DNA of 64,000 bases from Branchiostoma floridae (Eukaryota; Chordata; Leptocardii; Amphioxiformes; Branchiostomatidae): positions 19,059,309 to 19,123,308 of the forward strand of contig NC_049984.1 in NCBI RefSeq assembly GCF_000003815.2, written 5' to 3'. Shown piece after piece: positions 24,201 through 33,328 of the stretch (within the stretch, counting starts at the first letter, position 1; each line of letters opens with the position of its first letter). The position numbers and the translations under genes are program-made. The notes beneath the pieces are model-generated. The model worked only from the letters and a program-made list of their open reading frames with translations. It had not been told where the DNA came from and made no database searches.

Positions 24201-26735
24201 AAGGAAATAACCCATAGCCATAGGAAGGGTCTCAAAGAGGTAGTTAAAGTTGCGAAACTTGCGTTCCTCAGAACGTTTGGTTACAGTATAAAGTCTTGCC
24301 TGTGACAGATTAATTGTCACCAAATACACAAATTATACGTCATAATATTCAGATACAATTCATTTTCTAGTTAGCTGTACTTGTATTGAATTGCTTTGCC
24401 AATTCATTCTAGTGACGCTGAAGAAGAGTGATGGATGTTACTCGAAACGTCCGGAAGTAAATATCCGTTTTTATCCAGTTGTAGAGATTGAATTGTATTT
24501 GAATATTGCTTACCTGGATGTTTAACCTTCATAAACGTATACGTCATAATCTTATATAAAATGTGGCATTCACAGCAGAATATAACGCAAAGTATGTACG
24601 ACAAGGCTCATATACCGTGCACGTGTTGACACTGCTTTGATTCGTTTATCCTAACCATCCCCATGCATTGCCCATCCCCAGAGGGCAGAGTCGTTCGTGA
24701 GGTAGTCCGGCCAGTTCTATCTGACCAGATCACGATACTATCACGTGTAGTAGAAAACATGGAATCTTACACCACATATCCGGTTGTAGGTGGTAACTAG
24801 GTGGAATGTTAGATATCTATGGGCTGATTTACGATTGGACTATATCTATAAGAAAGAACAGGCGAGAATCACATCATATCATTGAACCTTGTCCATCGCA
24901 TCTATAAATGGCATCTATCTATCCACATCTATCTATATTTATCTATATCTACATCTGTATATCTATATACCCATATATCTATATCTATATCTATCTATAT
25001 CTCTTTTTTCTAAATATATATGTGTATGTATGCCATTATGGACAAGGTTAAACAACATGACGTGGCTATAGCCTGTTCTTTCGTTGTACTTCTTTAGGCG
25101 CCGTACTGTTACGTATAGTTACACTGAGTATCATAATAAAAGTATTTTTGTGCTGTAGGCACCAGTAGCGAATACTAACATTGAAACAATTTACAACACA
25201 ATGCTGAAGAGCATCTGTACGTATGAACATGTGCTTCATGGAAAAAAATAAAGCCGCCCGTACATCAGTAACAGATAGGGGTTGCGCCCATCTCCATTTC
25301 TGTAACCCGTGGGCCACACATTTGCGCAAGCCACTACAGCAGGGGGCTAGTCCGCTGGTATTGATGTGTTTAACTCCCATACTCTTCCTCAATAGTGCTG
25401 AGTACTAGTGCTAAGCAGAGAAAGTAGTATGGACCATTTCTAATTTCTTTGGTATGATTCGGCCGGGGATCGAACTCACGACCTACCGAATGTTCTACCC
25501 ACTCGGCGCCAATGCACCGGTTTTCTCCGTAGCCGTACTTTATCTCCATTGGTTTTCTGGTCCAAACGTGGTCCCCTGCCCGGTATGATAGGTCACAGAA
25601 ACTATGGTGATCATGGCTGATAAATTTATCTCGGGATTCTGCTATGTCAAGGCCAGATGAATGTTGACACTGAAGATGAATTTATGGCGTTCGAATGTAT
25701 TATAATTATAGTACAACCAGTGAGAACTCAAGTTCAAGATCATTATGAAGCACCGTAGTACTTGAATTGCTGGGTATCCTTGAATGTGACTGCACAGTAA
25801 TTTACGACGTAAGGGAGTGAAACAACAAAGGAATTATATCTCCTCCTAGACGTTCAAAAACGCCTTGAATTTTCCTCCGCAGCCCCATGATCCGACTGTG
25901 ACTGTGATCTACATATCATCAGTCGGTCTTATCGCTGATTGTCCAAATATGGAGACCCCCTCCTACCCCCCCCCCCCCCAACACACACACCATCTGCTAA
26001 AGTCGAGGGTGTTCAGTAGAAGCTTATATATTGGACATAACATATATGACACACGTTGGCAAGTTTGATATAGCGCCCCCAGAGAGTCTGTTGTTCTAAT
26101 TCTATAAATATGTTCTTCGAAGAATCGCTTGACACCCCCCATGGTTTTTGATGTACGACCTAGCCCTGTCCAGGGTCACCTTCTCCTTATGGATCAAAGG
26201 CTCGTAAGCACCTTCCTTGAAGTTCTCTTTTGCCCAATGATACTTAGTACCCAGTTATTGCATCAACGTATCATCAGAATTGGTACAATGCGTTAAAAAA
26301 TGATTAAAAAATACATCAGGTACGTTGTATGAAAAAGACAACAATGTTTGTATGTTTACGCTCGCTGATGTCCACCTACCGCTGTTAGTTTTCTTAACCC
26401 GTCAACACATTCACGTATATCTTAATACATAGACTCAATATCTATATGACCTCAGTTAAAATTCCAGTACGTTAAAACCGGCAATAAACAGAGTTTACAA
26501 GGTCCAACATTACAACTTGCTGTATAACGGGTTGGGAGCGTGTCACCAGCACGTACCTTTCCTCCGCCAGGCAGTAGTGGCAATGGTTCTCCTCTTCGCC
26601 GTTCAGCAGAGCGTAACAGTACGGGCGCTCGGTGATGATGAGCGTGCCCGGCTCGAGCCCTTTCCCGGACCGGGACGCCCGCAGACCCCTTCCCTTGCCG
26701 GGCTCCAGGAAGATCTCGACATGGTATCGGACCAT
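8517..26735 (-). CDS. SMYD-family SET and MYND domain lysine methyltransferase with long C-terminal extension
   Basis: Family members methylate lysines on histones and other proteins. Exons (transcript order): 26735-26557, 23979-23913, 22970-22869, 14512-14458, 14121-14006, 13711-13644, 13300-13198, 12514-12404, 12079-12019, 11210-11079, 10246-10072, 9891-9783, 9263-8517; 674 codons, all phases match. The N-SET has EPGKGRGLRA; MYND cysteines run from residue 52 (CHYC, CPGC, RYCNEQC, HKSEC); SET shows LNHSC near residue 201 and PPGEE; post-SET has FFFCQCLDC and KCPNCGG. A TPR-like C-terminal domain (GKAYFHLGDQEKG, EIYTITHG) ends near residue 437. A further ~235 residues follow: acidic (DDEEEE), then SRPxSP repeats. 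Usual SMYD1-3 length is 430-490. Donors after exons 7 and 12 read GCAAGT. The exon-10 donor (11079) is weak. Intron 3 contains the LRR receptor gene. Subfamily (SMYD1/2/3) is not resolved. Confidence 0.9.
10738..10985 (-). mobile_element. tRNA-derived SINE (copy 1 of 2)
   Basis: On the minus strand it starts ggtgcaatggccgagtgggt (A-box-like) and has gagttcgatccccggccga (B-box-like), as in a tRNA gene. It lacks a foldable cloverleaf 3' half and continues into a tail shared with 25268-25530 (cagcagggggctggtccgctgg). It lies in a SMYD intron. Confidence 0.65.
12141..12306. mobile_element. MITE, TAATCTCCAAGCAGATCC family (copy 2)
   Basis: Starts taatctccaagcagatccta and ends with the inverted 'ggatctgtatggagatta'. 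Internal 'gcataagatagtacc' matches the other copies. It lies in the SMYD intron between the exons at 12404 and 12079. Confidence 0.7.
13136..13181. repeat. AAAC/AGAC microsatellite
   Basis: Runs of aaacaaacaaacagac just downstream (transcript sense) of the SMYD exon-7 donor. The unit is 4 bp, so it opens spurious reading frames on both strands. Confidence 0.85.
14309..14424. repeat. Palindromic element related to 3207-3314
   Basis: Arms starting tagcctgggtaccatcc and ending ggatggtacctacgcta are inverted. The inner part (accggggctcc ... ggagccccggt) and 'atactcgctaccc / gggtagcgagtat' also pair. It ends about 34 bp from SMYD exon 4. Confidence 0.75.
15153..15213. repeat. CA-rich microsatellite
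   Basis: cagacagacacacac... runs, then poly-A. It lies in SMYD intron 3. Similar CA tracts are at 22686-22750 and a TG tract at 17810-17890. Confidence 0.85.
15282..15358 (-). pseudogene. Possible coding fragment (CGHQLFICSYGER), origin unknown
   Basis: On the minus strand one frame reads CGHQLFICSYGERD then CRRRPTAIEIR and stops at a good donor (attag|gtaagt, donor at 15281). The Cys/His-rich text looks protein-like rather than random, but I cannot assign a family, and the upstream acceptor is poor. It could be a decayed mobile-element ORF inside SMYD intron 3. It does not match the SMYD phase or family sequence. Confidence 0.2.
16625..16640. promoter_or_regulatory. NRF1-like palindrome
   Basis: TGCGCATGCGCATGCG contains the TGCGCATGCGCA palindrome bound by NRF1 in animals. 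It sits in SMYD intron 3, about 2.1 kb upstream of exon 4 in transcript sense. No obvious transcript start or new exon is visible beside it, so its role is open. Confidence 0.3.
17810..17890. repeat. TG-rich microsatellite
   Basis: Imperfect (TG)n with TATG and GCGTG variants in SMYD intron 3. Confidence 0.8.
19055..19165 (-). mobile_element. Partial tRNA-derived SINE
   Basis: On the minus strand it has 'cagggttcgaatgctaccg' (B-box-like) followed by 'ttgtgcaatttggaaaggc', a layout seen in the SINE at 63343-63715 (gttcaaatcc ... cttgtgcccttgggaaagg). It lies just 3' of the LRR receptor gene. The A-box half is not convincing. Confidence 0.4.
19230..19800. repeat. 84-bp minisatellite, six to seven units, mostly coding
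   Basis: The landmark 'gtgtttgg/gtgttagg' recurs at 19289, 19378, 19462, 19546, 19630 and 19714: spacings 89, 84, 84, 84, 84. The unit is 28 codons, so length changes keep the frame. It encodes the end of the LRR receptor tail (residues 732-874) and continues about 110 bp past its stop codon. The non-coding units carry indels, while the coding ones are exactly 84 bp. Confidence 0.9.
19338..21962 (-). CDS. Single-exon leucine-rich-repeat transmembrane receptor, nested in SMYD intron 3
   Basis: One open frame of 874 codons starting ATG at 21962. Residues 1-24 form a signal peptide (hydrophobic LVMLTLPCLILVTA). A cysteine-rich cap follows (about 28-79), then roughly five LRRs (about 105-240; LRILGLSNNRIAEIDPGCF is typical), a Cys-containing ectodomain without a recognised fold (241-510), and a membrane helix at about 512-536 ending KVCLPRIR. 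The cytoplasmic tail has two RPLPxLP motifs (class I SH3-ligand pattern R-x-x-P-x-x-P), LLYTEI (610-615, fits the ITIM pattern), and five 28-residue repeats with TPRRAS and LPNTYWPW. The gene has no introns and lies within and on the same strand as SMYD intron 3. Ligand unknown. Amphioxus is known for large LRR receptor repertoires; an immune role is inference. An extra G (gggg) shifts the frame in the last unit and creates the stop. Confidence 0.85.
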   Translation of the reverse strand: MALKKELVMLTLPCLILVTACTASSDPCLPLCNRAEWSECLHDTMAVNFQYPPGTCILCDGQEESMVTVGTSRDRTASCLIDTALGIRRHPFGVLSAKKLRPFADSPLESLALLDDEITDVEEGSLSGFSSLNQLSLDFNRLTHVKQRWFTGVEELRILGLSNNRIAEIDPGCFRNMSMLMVLNLENNLLQVVDSGWFLGLSRLAYLYLGGNDIASISPSAFIDMLVYQLYLEKNALSCLDWGLSQVFESNLRVSGDRLMTVYDTTPHRMVWSLAIHKKTIPDAQVITVEVPNFYLCVVSDLRKKLSLVWKFDLVQTIPRHESRDFPDLCIGSHRSPQKIVRLPRFVVIATDASPDELAVRYPDKCRLVWKHNAGITVAFKDDSVVQVVSMGVGNSTMTDVAILFDITKDTRAVGTHASTDYRKSIPCMVISKRNSSLMTFNVSPVPKEPQKACPTRRGDTDQVSLPTSVPHTSYGSLEESSTTTAVQTTMSTLQAGTLLTVPDDPNTESRPILVTVVVSTVGTLSLIFFVALLLKVCLPRIRNNAFQNNVANGQGRRQPGLVSCTAMPSGLRAIQTTDDLPHTYWEIPDHLAAAQRPLPTLPHTRSLPLLYTEIPDHIAAAQRPLPALPYTHQGCQNAASSWSLPALLPSDDPESETIRFYAAVAEPSLPTITKTGHNQRLYQSNRRSTSEGNTTAAYKVLKKVRHRNCIMLYNTRIKTHFPCPGHTQENGTRNTPRRTSIPLVTLPNTYWPWEIPEKGTRNTPRRASLPLATLPNTYWPWELPAEGTRNTPRRAPLPLATLPNTYWPWETPEKGTRNTPRRASLPLVTLPSTYWPWDTPEKGTQNTPRRASLPPVTLPNTYWPWHIPEKGNP
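22686..22750. repeat. CA microsatellite with CGCG core
   Basis: cacacagacacag runs ending in acgcgcgcgcgcac, in SMYD intron 3 about 120 bp from exon 3. Confidence 0.85.
24890..25020. repeat. ATCTAT/ATCTATAT microsatellite
   Basis: Imperfect (atctat)n array in SMYD intron 1. It opens a low-complexity frame that is not a gene. Confidence 0.8.
25268..25530 (-). mobile_element. tRNA-derived SINE (copy 2 of 2)
   Basis: Same structure as 10738-10985: B-box-like 'gagttcgatccccggccga' on the minus strand and the shared segment 'cagcagggggctagtccgctgg'. It lies in SMYD intron 1. The segment 25398-25420 is an insertion relative to the other copy. Confidence 0.65.
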
Positions 26736-27915
26736 GGTCGCCTCCTGTACCGGTCCGGTCCGCTCGGAGCTGCAGCCTGAAGAGGGGAGAGGGGGAGCTG
26801 TGTTGCCTGAGATGGCCCGGCCGTCACCTGATACTCCAGGCACGCACGAGCCGGGGGATATCTGTGGGCTTTATGACACTATATAAAAGCCCAATCAGTG
26901 CGAAACAATGCATGGTATTTCATTACTTCATTGTTAAGAAGGGGGTGGGAGAAACTCGCGAGACTCAGTTTATCTGTTTAATACATTCCTAATTTGTTTT
27001 TAGTCGAAACCATTGGTATTACTATGTTCTAGCTTTTAAATGATCAAACACGTACACATCACCTTTACCCTACATATTACTGTTGAATCTACAAAATCAC
27101 GAAAATGAAGTTATACTAACAGAAGTCATCAATTGGTTTTATCACTTCTGGGGCCACCAACACAAGGTTTAGACTGATTAAAATTTTTACATTTCAACCC
27201 AGATTATGAAGTGCCCATATAAATCCAATAACATGCACTACTAGCAACTGTGGTGAATTAGAATCGCTGCGTGGGTCAAATACGTTTCTCCTCCCTCAAT
27301 AGATAGAATGCATCCTGGAAGTTTAAACGAGGGTTGATACCAATGTTTTGATACCAAATTATACTTCCGTGAGTGCAACTTCGTACGTTTTACGTGTCGG
27401 ATGTCGGGGTGGGTGGGGGATACATGAACAGGGCTGAAGATCAGACGCGTAATTTTAGTTCCGCGGAATGCCAAGCTCGCCCTTAAGCCCGATGACAGAA
27501 AGCGTCGTCAGGAATTAGCTTAATCAGGATAAATTGATACTACACTCCCACGTGGGCGCGCCGTGCACAGACCGGGTACTGGAGAATGACTGGCCAGAAG
27601 GATTACATAATGCTTGGCACAGACTGAATGGCAAATATCTATTCTTTTGGCCTTTGCCATGGTCGTGTATTTATATATCACACAAAGTGACTTTCCGAAC
27701 ACAATTCGCAGCGGGACAACAGTCTCTACGAAGACTCTAGATATCTTAGCCATGAACGTATTCCGATGAGGTACTTACAACGTGTTAAGACTGACAGGGA
27801 TTGCTACAGCTACCATTACACCAAAAATGTCATTATTTATTATTTCTGTACAAGTTAAACTGTCAGAATGTATCCAATGCGTGGCTATTATCAGAAAGGC
27901 GCCTGTCGGATTCTC

Positions 27916-28015
27916 TAGTCTGTGTAACACAAACTCTGCTGTCCAGGGCTGAAACTGGTCCCTCACCGCAGGCCTTCTGAATGTTGGGCGGGCTGCTATA
28001 AGCTTAGTCAGGCTA
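27916..28015 (+). mobile_element. TAGTCTGTGTAACAC-family repeat (copy 2)
   Basis: tagtctgtgtaacacaaac ... ctgtccagggctgaaactgg ... ttgggcgggctgctataagc ... caggcta, matching 4066-4170 and the other two copies. Confidence 0.65.
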
Positions 28016-28575
28016 GCGGGTCTCTGTTCACGGTGGGAAGTCAAACTCAGCACTTACCTGACAAGAGCTTGTCATGCCATGCAACCTGACAGAACAATAT
28101 CCACTCATTCCATTAAAACAAAGAAAACTGCAATAAAATGCAACTGCCATAAACTAAAAGGCATATTGCACTGTTGCATTATACATACATCTCAACTTTT
28201 GATCATATGTTTATTTTCAAAGTCATGCCGGAAGGCTGTAGTCTCAAAGTAGGACTAGGAGTAAGTAATAGATCTAGAGTACATACAACTAAATTGTCTT
28301 ATCAACTATAAGGAACTATATGTTCACTATTGTGGGGTTTGACTTCTTCTTTGAAGGCAGTGGTTAATGAACTGCACGAAGTTCTGCATTGAGAGTGAGT
28401 TAAAATTTTTGTGATTTCAGTAAAAACATAGAAATCATAACTCGCAAACAGGTAGGTAATAATGATGAACAGCCTGACTTTGGCAAGCTCTCGGTGCCTA
28501 CAGATTAATGCACGATTAAATGCTATTCGTCAGAGGTCATGACCTCACACACGACAGACGATAAAACATGATGAT

Positions 28576-28992
28576 TTAGAGACGTGCGCGCGGGGTAACG
28601 TTAGCCACAAAATAGTTTTCTCTCACACCGATCCTGGGAACGATACCAAAAAGCTCGCCATGGGTGCCTGGGAACTTGCGCATATGACGCTCGTACCCAT
28701 GGAGTTCGAGGATCATCAAGCAAGGGATATTTGAAAAAAAAAAAACGAAAAGCTTGAGGTGTAAATATGTCACTTCATTGCATTTTACGTGGGTCGTACT
28801 CGCTGTGTGTGAAAGATGGGAGGGAAGGGGGATGGACAAGTGAGAGTCCATATATGGAAGAACCCTGTCCGGGAACAGCGCAAGTATGTGGAGAACGATG
28901 CCCCCAACCATGGAAAGGAATATAAATCCTCCCCAACTTGTCGCGCTAATTGGTTTGACCCAGTTTTTGTGGTGTTGATATAGAGTGTGCAA
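28576..28992 (-). CDS. Doubtful membrane-protein ORF, 138 aa
   Basis: ATG at 28992. Begins MHTLYQHHKNWVKPISATSW, followed by a hydrophobic stretch (about residues 22-40, FIFLSMVGGIVLHILALF) and a second one (LFVFFFSNIPCLMILEL) partly from a poly-A/T run. The first third looks protein-like and could be the first exon of a small membrane protein; the rest looks random. I do not recognise it and see no partner exon. Confidence 0.25.
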   Translation of the reverse strand: MHTLYQHHKNWVKPISATSWGGFIFLSMVGGIVLHILALFPDRVLPYMDSHLSIPLPSHLSHTASTTHVKCNEVTYLHLKLFVFFFSNIPCLMILELHGYERHMRKFPGTHGELFGIVPRIGVRENYFVANVTPRARL

Positions 28993-29755
28993 TGTGACAA
29001 TTGTTATGTTTCTATTCCAAATATTTCATCTTTATCGGAATGATATTAGGCCATATGGGAAAACGCTACCCAGCAGCCTCATCTGCAGTACCATTTCTGA
29101 CCGCCATGAGAAAATTTTGCCGACAACGTCCGGAATGTAGTTCGATACATATAAATGCACATAAAAACTCATAAATGAATGCTATATTCGGTACGGATTG
29201 CATGAGAACTATTCGACAAGTGGGTCAGGCATACTGTATAATGGAACCATATAGAAAGGAATTGTGTTGAATAATGCTACCGGTACGTGCATGGAGAGTC
29301 CGAGTTCTTGCCTTTTTCCGTGAGGAATAGCGAGCTACATGTATTATAATTCACTATTACTTATAGCCAACCCACCCTAATTCAACGTTAAGCGTTGTCA
29401 GTAAATTATTCGTAATTGGTATCTTTAAAACTGCCTGGTACATCATTTGATGATAAAGAATTCCTAGTTAAGCCAGTATTGACAAATAATTTTTGCTAGT
29501 GCGTAATCTTTCGCTGACAAAAGTAACGTTAGATGACGTAGATATTTGTAGTCCTGAAATAATGCCGACTTTTACACATACTATAAAGACGCATCACACA
29601 GTCATTACCAGGTCATGGAAATAAAGTTAGATGTGACTTTGCACTCTGCACATAGGTCTAATATATACTACGGCAACAACTCTGGGAATATGGAACCGCA
29701 CTTAAAACGCCATTCTAACCCATCATAGTTCAGCACGTGTCAAGACGTACTGGGC

Positions 29756-29792
29756 CACGTGGGAATCACGTGGGCCACGTGGGAATCACGTG
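29756..29792. promoter_or_regulatory. Four CACGTG E-boxes in a 20-bp tandem duplication
   Basis: The unit gggccacgtgggaatcacgt occurs twice in tandem, giving CACGTG at 29756, 29767, 29776 and 29787. Another near-match (gcacgtgt) lies at 29733. It is about 3 kb upstream of the SMYD start and about 1 kb downstream of the elongase stop. CACGTG is bound by bHLH-ZIP factors such as USF, MITF and SREBP. Its target gene is not clear. Confidence 0.45.
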
Positions 29793-29871
29793 AACAATTC
29801 CGTTGAAATACGTAGCTCATATACCATCCCGGCATTTGCACTGGCAGAGCACATTTTAGCTATTGCTATGA

Positions 29872-29975
29872 TAGCCTGATTAAATCTCGCTTATAGCAGC
29901 CCGCCCAACATCCGGGAGGGGCCAGTTAGAGCCCGGACGGCAGAGATTGAGTTACAGTGTAACTTACACAGACTA
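29872..29975 (-). mobile_element. TAGTCTGTGTAACAC-family repeat (copy 3, inverted)
   Basis: Starts tagcctgattaaatctcgc, contains 'agcagcccgcccaacatccg' and ends acacagacta, the reverse of the copies at 4066 and 27916. Confidence 0.65.
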
Positions 29976-30112
29976 TTGATATGAGATAACGTTACATGTA
30001 AAGACGCAGAGAACACTGTGTGTGACAGGAGAATGTAATTCGTGCATAATTGATATCACTTTTCACATGGGGTAACCGCAAAAGGACGAACCAGGAGCGA
30101 CTGCTGAGGGGC

Positions 30113-30332
30113 GTAAGTGCGCGGTCACATAGGTCGTGCGATCGTCGTACGATTTTGATGCAATAGGATTTTTAAGTGGTCCGTGACAGAACCAACAACC
30201 ACCATGGATCCAAAACAGCATTTTGTGTACCAAGACAGTTGAACTTTGCAGGACACTTATATTTTTGTCCTCGAAAATTCCCGAAGTTAGCGATCGTACG
30301 ACGATCGCACGACAAATGTGACCACGCCCTAA
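30113..30332. mobile_element. MITE-like element with long inverted ends
   Basis: Left end 'gcggtcacataggtcgtgcg' then atcgtcgtacgat, and right end atcgtacgacgat then 'cgcacgacaaatgtgaccac' pair as terminal inverted repeats of about 35 bp. The internal sequence is non-coding. Confidence 0.7.
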
Positions 30333-30787
30333 ATTCGAGGTCGTTTTTGTCATTGTTTTCATGAATTTCAGTTGTGTGAATTATCCTCATTTGAAACCTA
30401 CCGTTGTTCAAACCCTTCACAAAGCTCCTCCCACACGGTTGTTTCTGGCCTGTCCCTAAGATATGACAATGCGACACATTGACCTTCTGATACCATAAGT
30501 AGGTAGCACTAAGTGGCAAACACTACAGGGAGTGCGATAGAACCTAGACCTTACACCTTGGACTCCAAGTTGGTTCTCTCACAGAATATGATAAAAGGTT
30601 CAGGTTAGGATTTCAGTCAGGTAACTTCTCACAGATTAGCAGTAACTTTCTAAAGCATGACGGAGCAAATTTGTAACTTTCACGAAATTAAAACTAATGA
30701 AGCTCCCCAAACGTGTTATTGTGGTCTGGTTCAGTCGATTAAATTTGGCGAAAAATCAGAAAAAAGACAAATGTTAGATTTCTGTTG

Positions 30788-31590
30788 CTAATCAGCCTTG
30801 CCGTCGTCCTTTCTGGTGTATTTGTCGACGAGGAAGCGTAAGAACATCACGGCGTAACTTCCGTACACGCAGATAGACACCAGACTGACGAGAACACCGG
30901 CGGAACACTGTCCGCCGTGCAGGACGATCCAGAGTGCCCATGCGTTCAGGGCACAGCCGCACAGGTGTTGGAGGATCTGTACTAGCGTGATACACACGGC
31001 GAAGACTTCCGGTAAGACTACTGTAGCTGCCCGGAGAGTGAAGTAGGCGTACATCGGAGCATGGATGCCGTAGTTCATAGCCAATGAGAACAGTCCCGGA
31101 CCATGCATGTGCGCGTACGCGTACGAAGTATACACCAGGGTGGGCGCGTGGTGGTACCAATGCAAGGTGCGAAGTCTTCGCTTGCGTACGACCAGAAAGA
31201 AAGTGTCACCGAGCTCGAAGACTTTGCTGAAGGCGAACAGAAATGTCCAGAAGCCGATCACGTCGTCGTGGTAGAAGGACGAGTCGCAAACGGCGTACCT
31301 GAGACCTTCCCGATACAGCCTGGAGATGAGCTCCCCGTTGGAATGCACGGCTCCCATGGTACTGAACACCGCCAGGACTAAGTTCCAGGCTGTCAGGAGC
31401 GGACGAAGGTCGAGCCTCCCTCGGTTCTTCATGGACCTTTTCCCGAAGAACACCACCAACAGATAGGCGGCGGCGCAGGGGATGGTCACTCCCCAGTTCC
31501 TGGACATCCAGAGCTCAGAGCAGCCTCGGCATTGAACGGCCACAAAGAAGGCAGGGCTTCGTCATAAGGAATGGTAGAAGTTTCCGTCAT
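30788..31590 (-). CDS. ELOVL6-like very-long-chain fatty-acid elongase, single exon, with 5' frameshift
   Basis: Condensing enzyme of fatty-acid elongation in the ER membrane. The frame ending at 30788 shows the ELOVL motifs in order: FSKVFELGDTFFLVVRKRRL, HWYHHAP (the HxxHH box in the HWYHH form of ELOVL3/6), AMNYGIHAPMYAYF, and later TLVQILQHLCGC. It has several hydrophobic spans and a basic tail (KYTRKDDGKAD). The first ATG in this frame is at 31507 (MSRNWGVTIP, 239 aa), which lacks the usual N-terminus. The missing part is in another frame from ATG 31590 (MTETSTIPYDEALPSLWPFN, then AEAALS). The frames meet at about 31511-31516, where an extra CT in 'gagctctgg' would explain the shift. With that allowed, the length is about 266 residues, as in ELOVL6 (265). 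No introns, whereas vertebrate ELOVL6 is split: a retrocopy or lineage feature. Confidence 0.85.
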
Positions 31591-31664
31591 TGCTGAAGAG
31601 TGTCCCTCAACTTTGTCTGAGTGTAGCAAAGTAAGTGAGTATACGTGCAGGATTCTGGCCTTGA

Positions 31665-31920
31665 GCACTCGTGGCTGGCGCCGGTGCACAGCCAATAGCC
31701 TCCATAGCAGGCTTTCTGGAGCCATTTTCCTTTTCCGTCTTTTATTGGCTCATAATACACTTTTGCTGGCCATTTCTTTTTGTACTGAGTCGCTTGACCA
31801 TTGGCCCCGTAGAGCCTGCATGATTTCGGGGCCAATGGTCAAGGGACCCAGTATATATGACCCAAAAAAGATGAAAAGGGGCCCAGAGAGCCTGCTACGG
31901 AGGCTACCGGTGCACCGGTA
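31665..31920. mobile_element. Foldback element upstream of the elongase
   Basis: Left arm (gccggtgcacagccaatagcc, tccatagcaggctttctgg, ... cttgaccattggcccc) and right arm (ggggccaatggtcaag ... agagagcctgctacgg, aggctaccggtgcacc) are inverted copies with scattered mismatches, meeting near 31815. It lies about 75 bp upstream of the elongase's first ATG. Confidence 0.7.
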
Positions 31921-32718
31921 CTACTCGAACTCTGGACGACGCCAGGTTGCTAAATTTATTCTTCCAGCGATGAGAATAGCGACATGTTAGATAACGAGCT
32001 TTAATGGGAGACGCAAACACTTGAATGTGTTTGCTCCTGTTAAACACCTTGTCGAAAAAGACAGCGATCTTTACTTAAAACTCATTTCGACCACAAAGAA
32101 ACGACCAAATTTGAAAAAAAAGTAACTTTGGACGTACTTTGAGCATTTTTGTGATAAATAAAGAGAAACTCAGCTATGTTTGAAGCGTTTGAAAAGGGCC
32201 TTACAACGCCAAGGGGAAAATTCCTCAAACCACTCTTGTGACTCCCATATCCTTCGAACAAAAAGCGTTCAGAAAAGACCACACCACACCACCGGGGCTA
32301 CAACCAAGATTTGCCCCCAAAGAATGTCACGGAAATCTACCATAGTCATAGTAGGACTTATAGGCAGGAGAGGATGCCAATATATCATGAATCTATCAAC
32401 AGAGAGTTACATCAAAGGAACCTGCAAAGGGGTCTGTACTTTATGATAAAGGAAATGTCTGAAGCGACCGCTTAAACTTAATCAATAAACAAATTGGACC
32501 TTATTCTCATAACTCGTTTCTTTCGGTATCTTATAATTGGGCAACAATAAAGCTCATGCTTCACTGCTTTGCCGCGCTGTATTAGCATATATATAGTAGT
32601 TCCATACTACTTAAGCTCTCACATATGTTGTAGAGGGTATCCATTTAGGGAGCGAAGTCCTCATGATCAGGGGTATGCTTTCAAGGGCCCATTAGAAATA
32701 GCACCGCATACCTCAGTA

Positions 32719-32935
32719 ATGGTGCCCTCTCACTGCACTTGCGTCAAGCTTGCATCACTGTGGGATTCTTAAGATGCTCAGAATTTCAGAGATGAAGAAT
32801 TTTCTTCCTTTTTGTGTATTTTGTCGTCATACTTAAACGTATTACGCAATATCTAAATTGTAAAAAATCGGAGAAAATAACAAAAGAGTGACGCAATGAC
32901 GCAAGCTTGACGCAAGTGCAGTGAGAGGGCATCTT
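32719..32935. mobile_element. MITE of the TCTCACTGCACTTG family
   Basis: Ends 'ccctctcactgcacttgcgt' and 'acgcaagtgcagtgagaggg' are perfectly inverted. The interior (tttgtgtattttgtcgtc, caatatctaaattgtaaaaa) matches 1504-2099 and 36111-36362, but the subterminal part differs (gtcaagcttg in place of ggggcacc). Confidence 0.75.
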
Positions 32936-33173
32936 AAGACTCACTCAGCCGACACAGGTACTGCTCTGACGTATACCAATAGGATTCAGTCGACGTCGAC
33001 GTGGACTACAACCTAGCTGGGGTACCACAATCTGTCTCTGTCTTATGGGCGACCAACCGACCATGGCCAGACTGGACAGGTTCTTACTCACACCGGCTTG
33101 TGCCGTCAGAGATTCTCCATCGTGTGGATTACGTATATCAATATATATATACCTCCTTCTCGGGAACGAATAA

Positions 33174-33328
33174 GAATCTCTTAGCAGATCCTACGGTAGC
33201 TTGAGATAGTATCAAAAGCTGCCAAGGGAGTGAAGCCTAATGCGTGGCCAATTTACTCCTCTGCCGGCTTAACTCCTTCCCCAGCTTATGATACTGTCGT
33301 ATGCCACGTAAGATATGCTTGGAGATTA
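33174..33328. mobile_element. MITE, TAATCTCCAAGCAGATCC family (copy 3)
   Basis: Starts gaatctcttagcagatccta and ends atatgcttggagattaa. Internal 'agatagtatcaaaagctg' matches the other copies. Confidence 0.7.

Larger units (their letters stand above)
26736..30787. other. Upstream region of SMYD / downstream region of elongase
   Basis: The SMYD promoter should lie in the first part. The frame stays open upstream of the chosen ATG (another ATG at 26843), but the start at 26735 matches where family members begin. It contains two TAGTCTGTG-family repeats, an E-box cluster at 29756-29792, an inverted-repeat element at 30113-30332, a repeat around 28200-28345 shared with 38210-38350, and one doubtful ORF (28576-28992). 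Confidence 0.5.

Noticed and set aside
29756-29792. Possible CRISPR-like or satellite array
   Set aside because: Only two 20-bp units and a eukaryotic context; treated as an E-box cluster.
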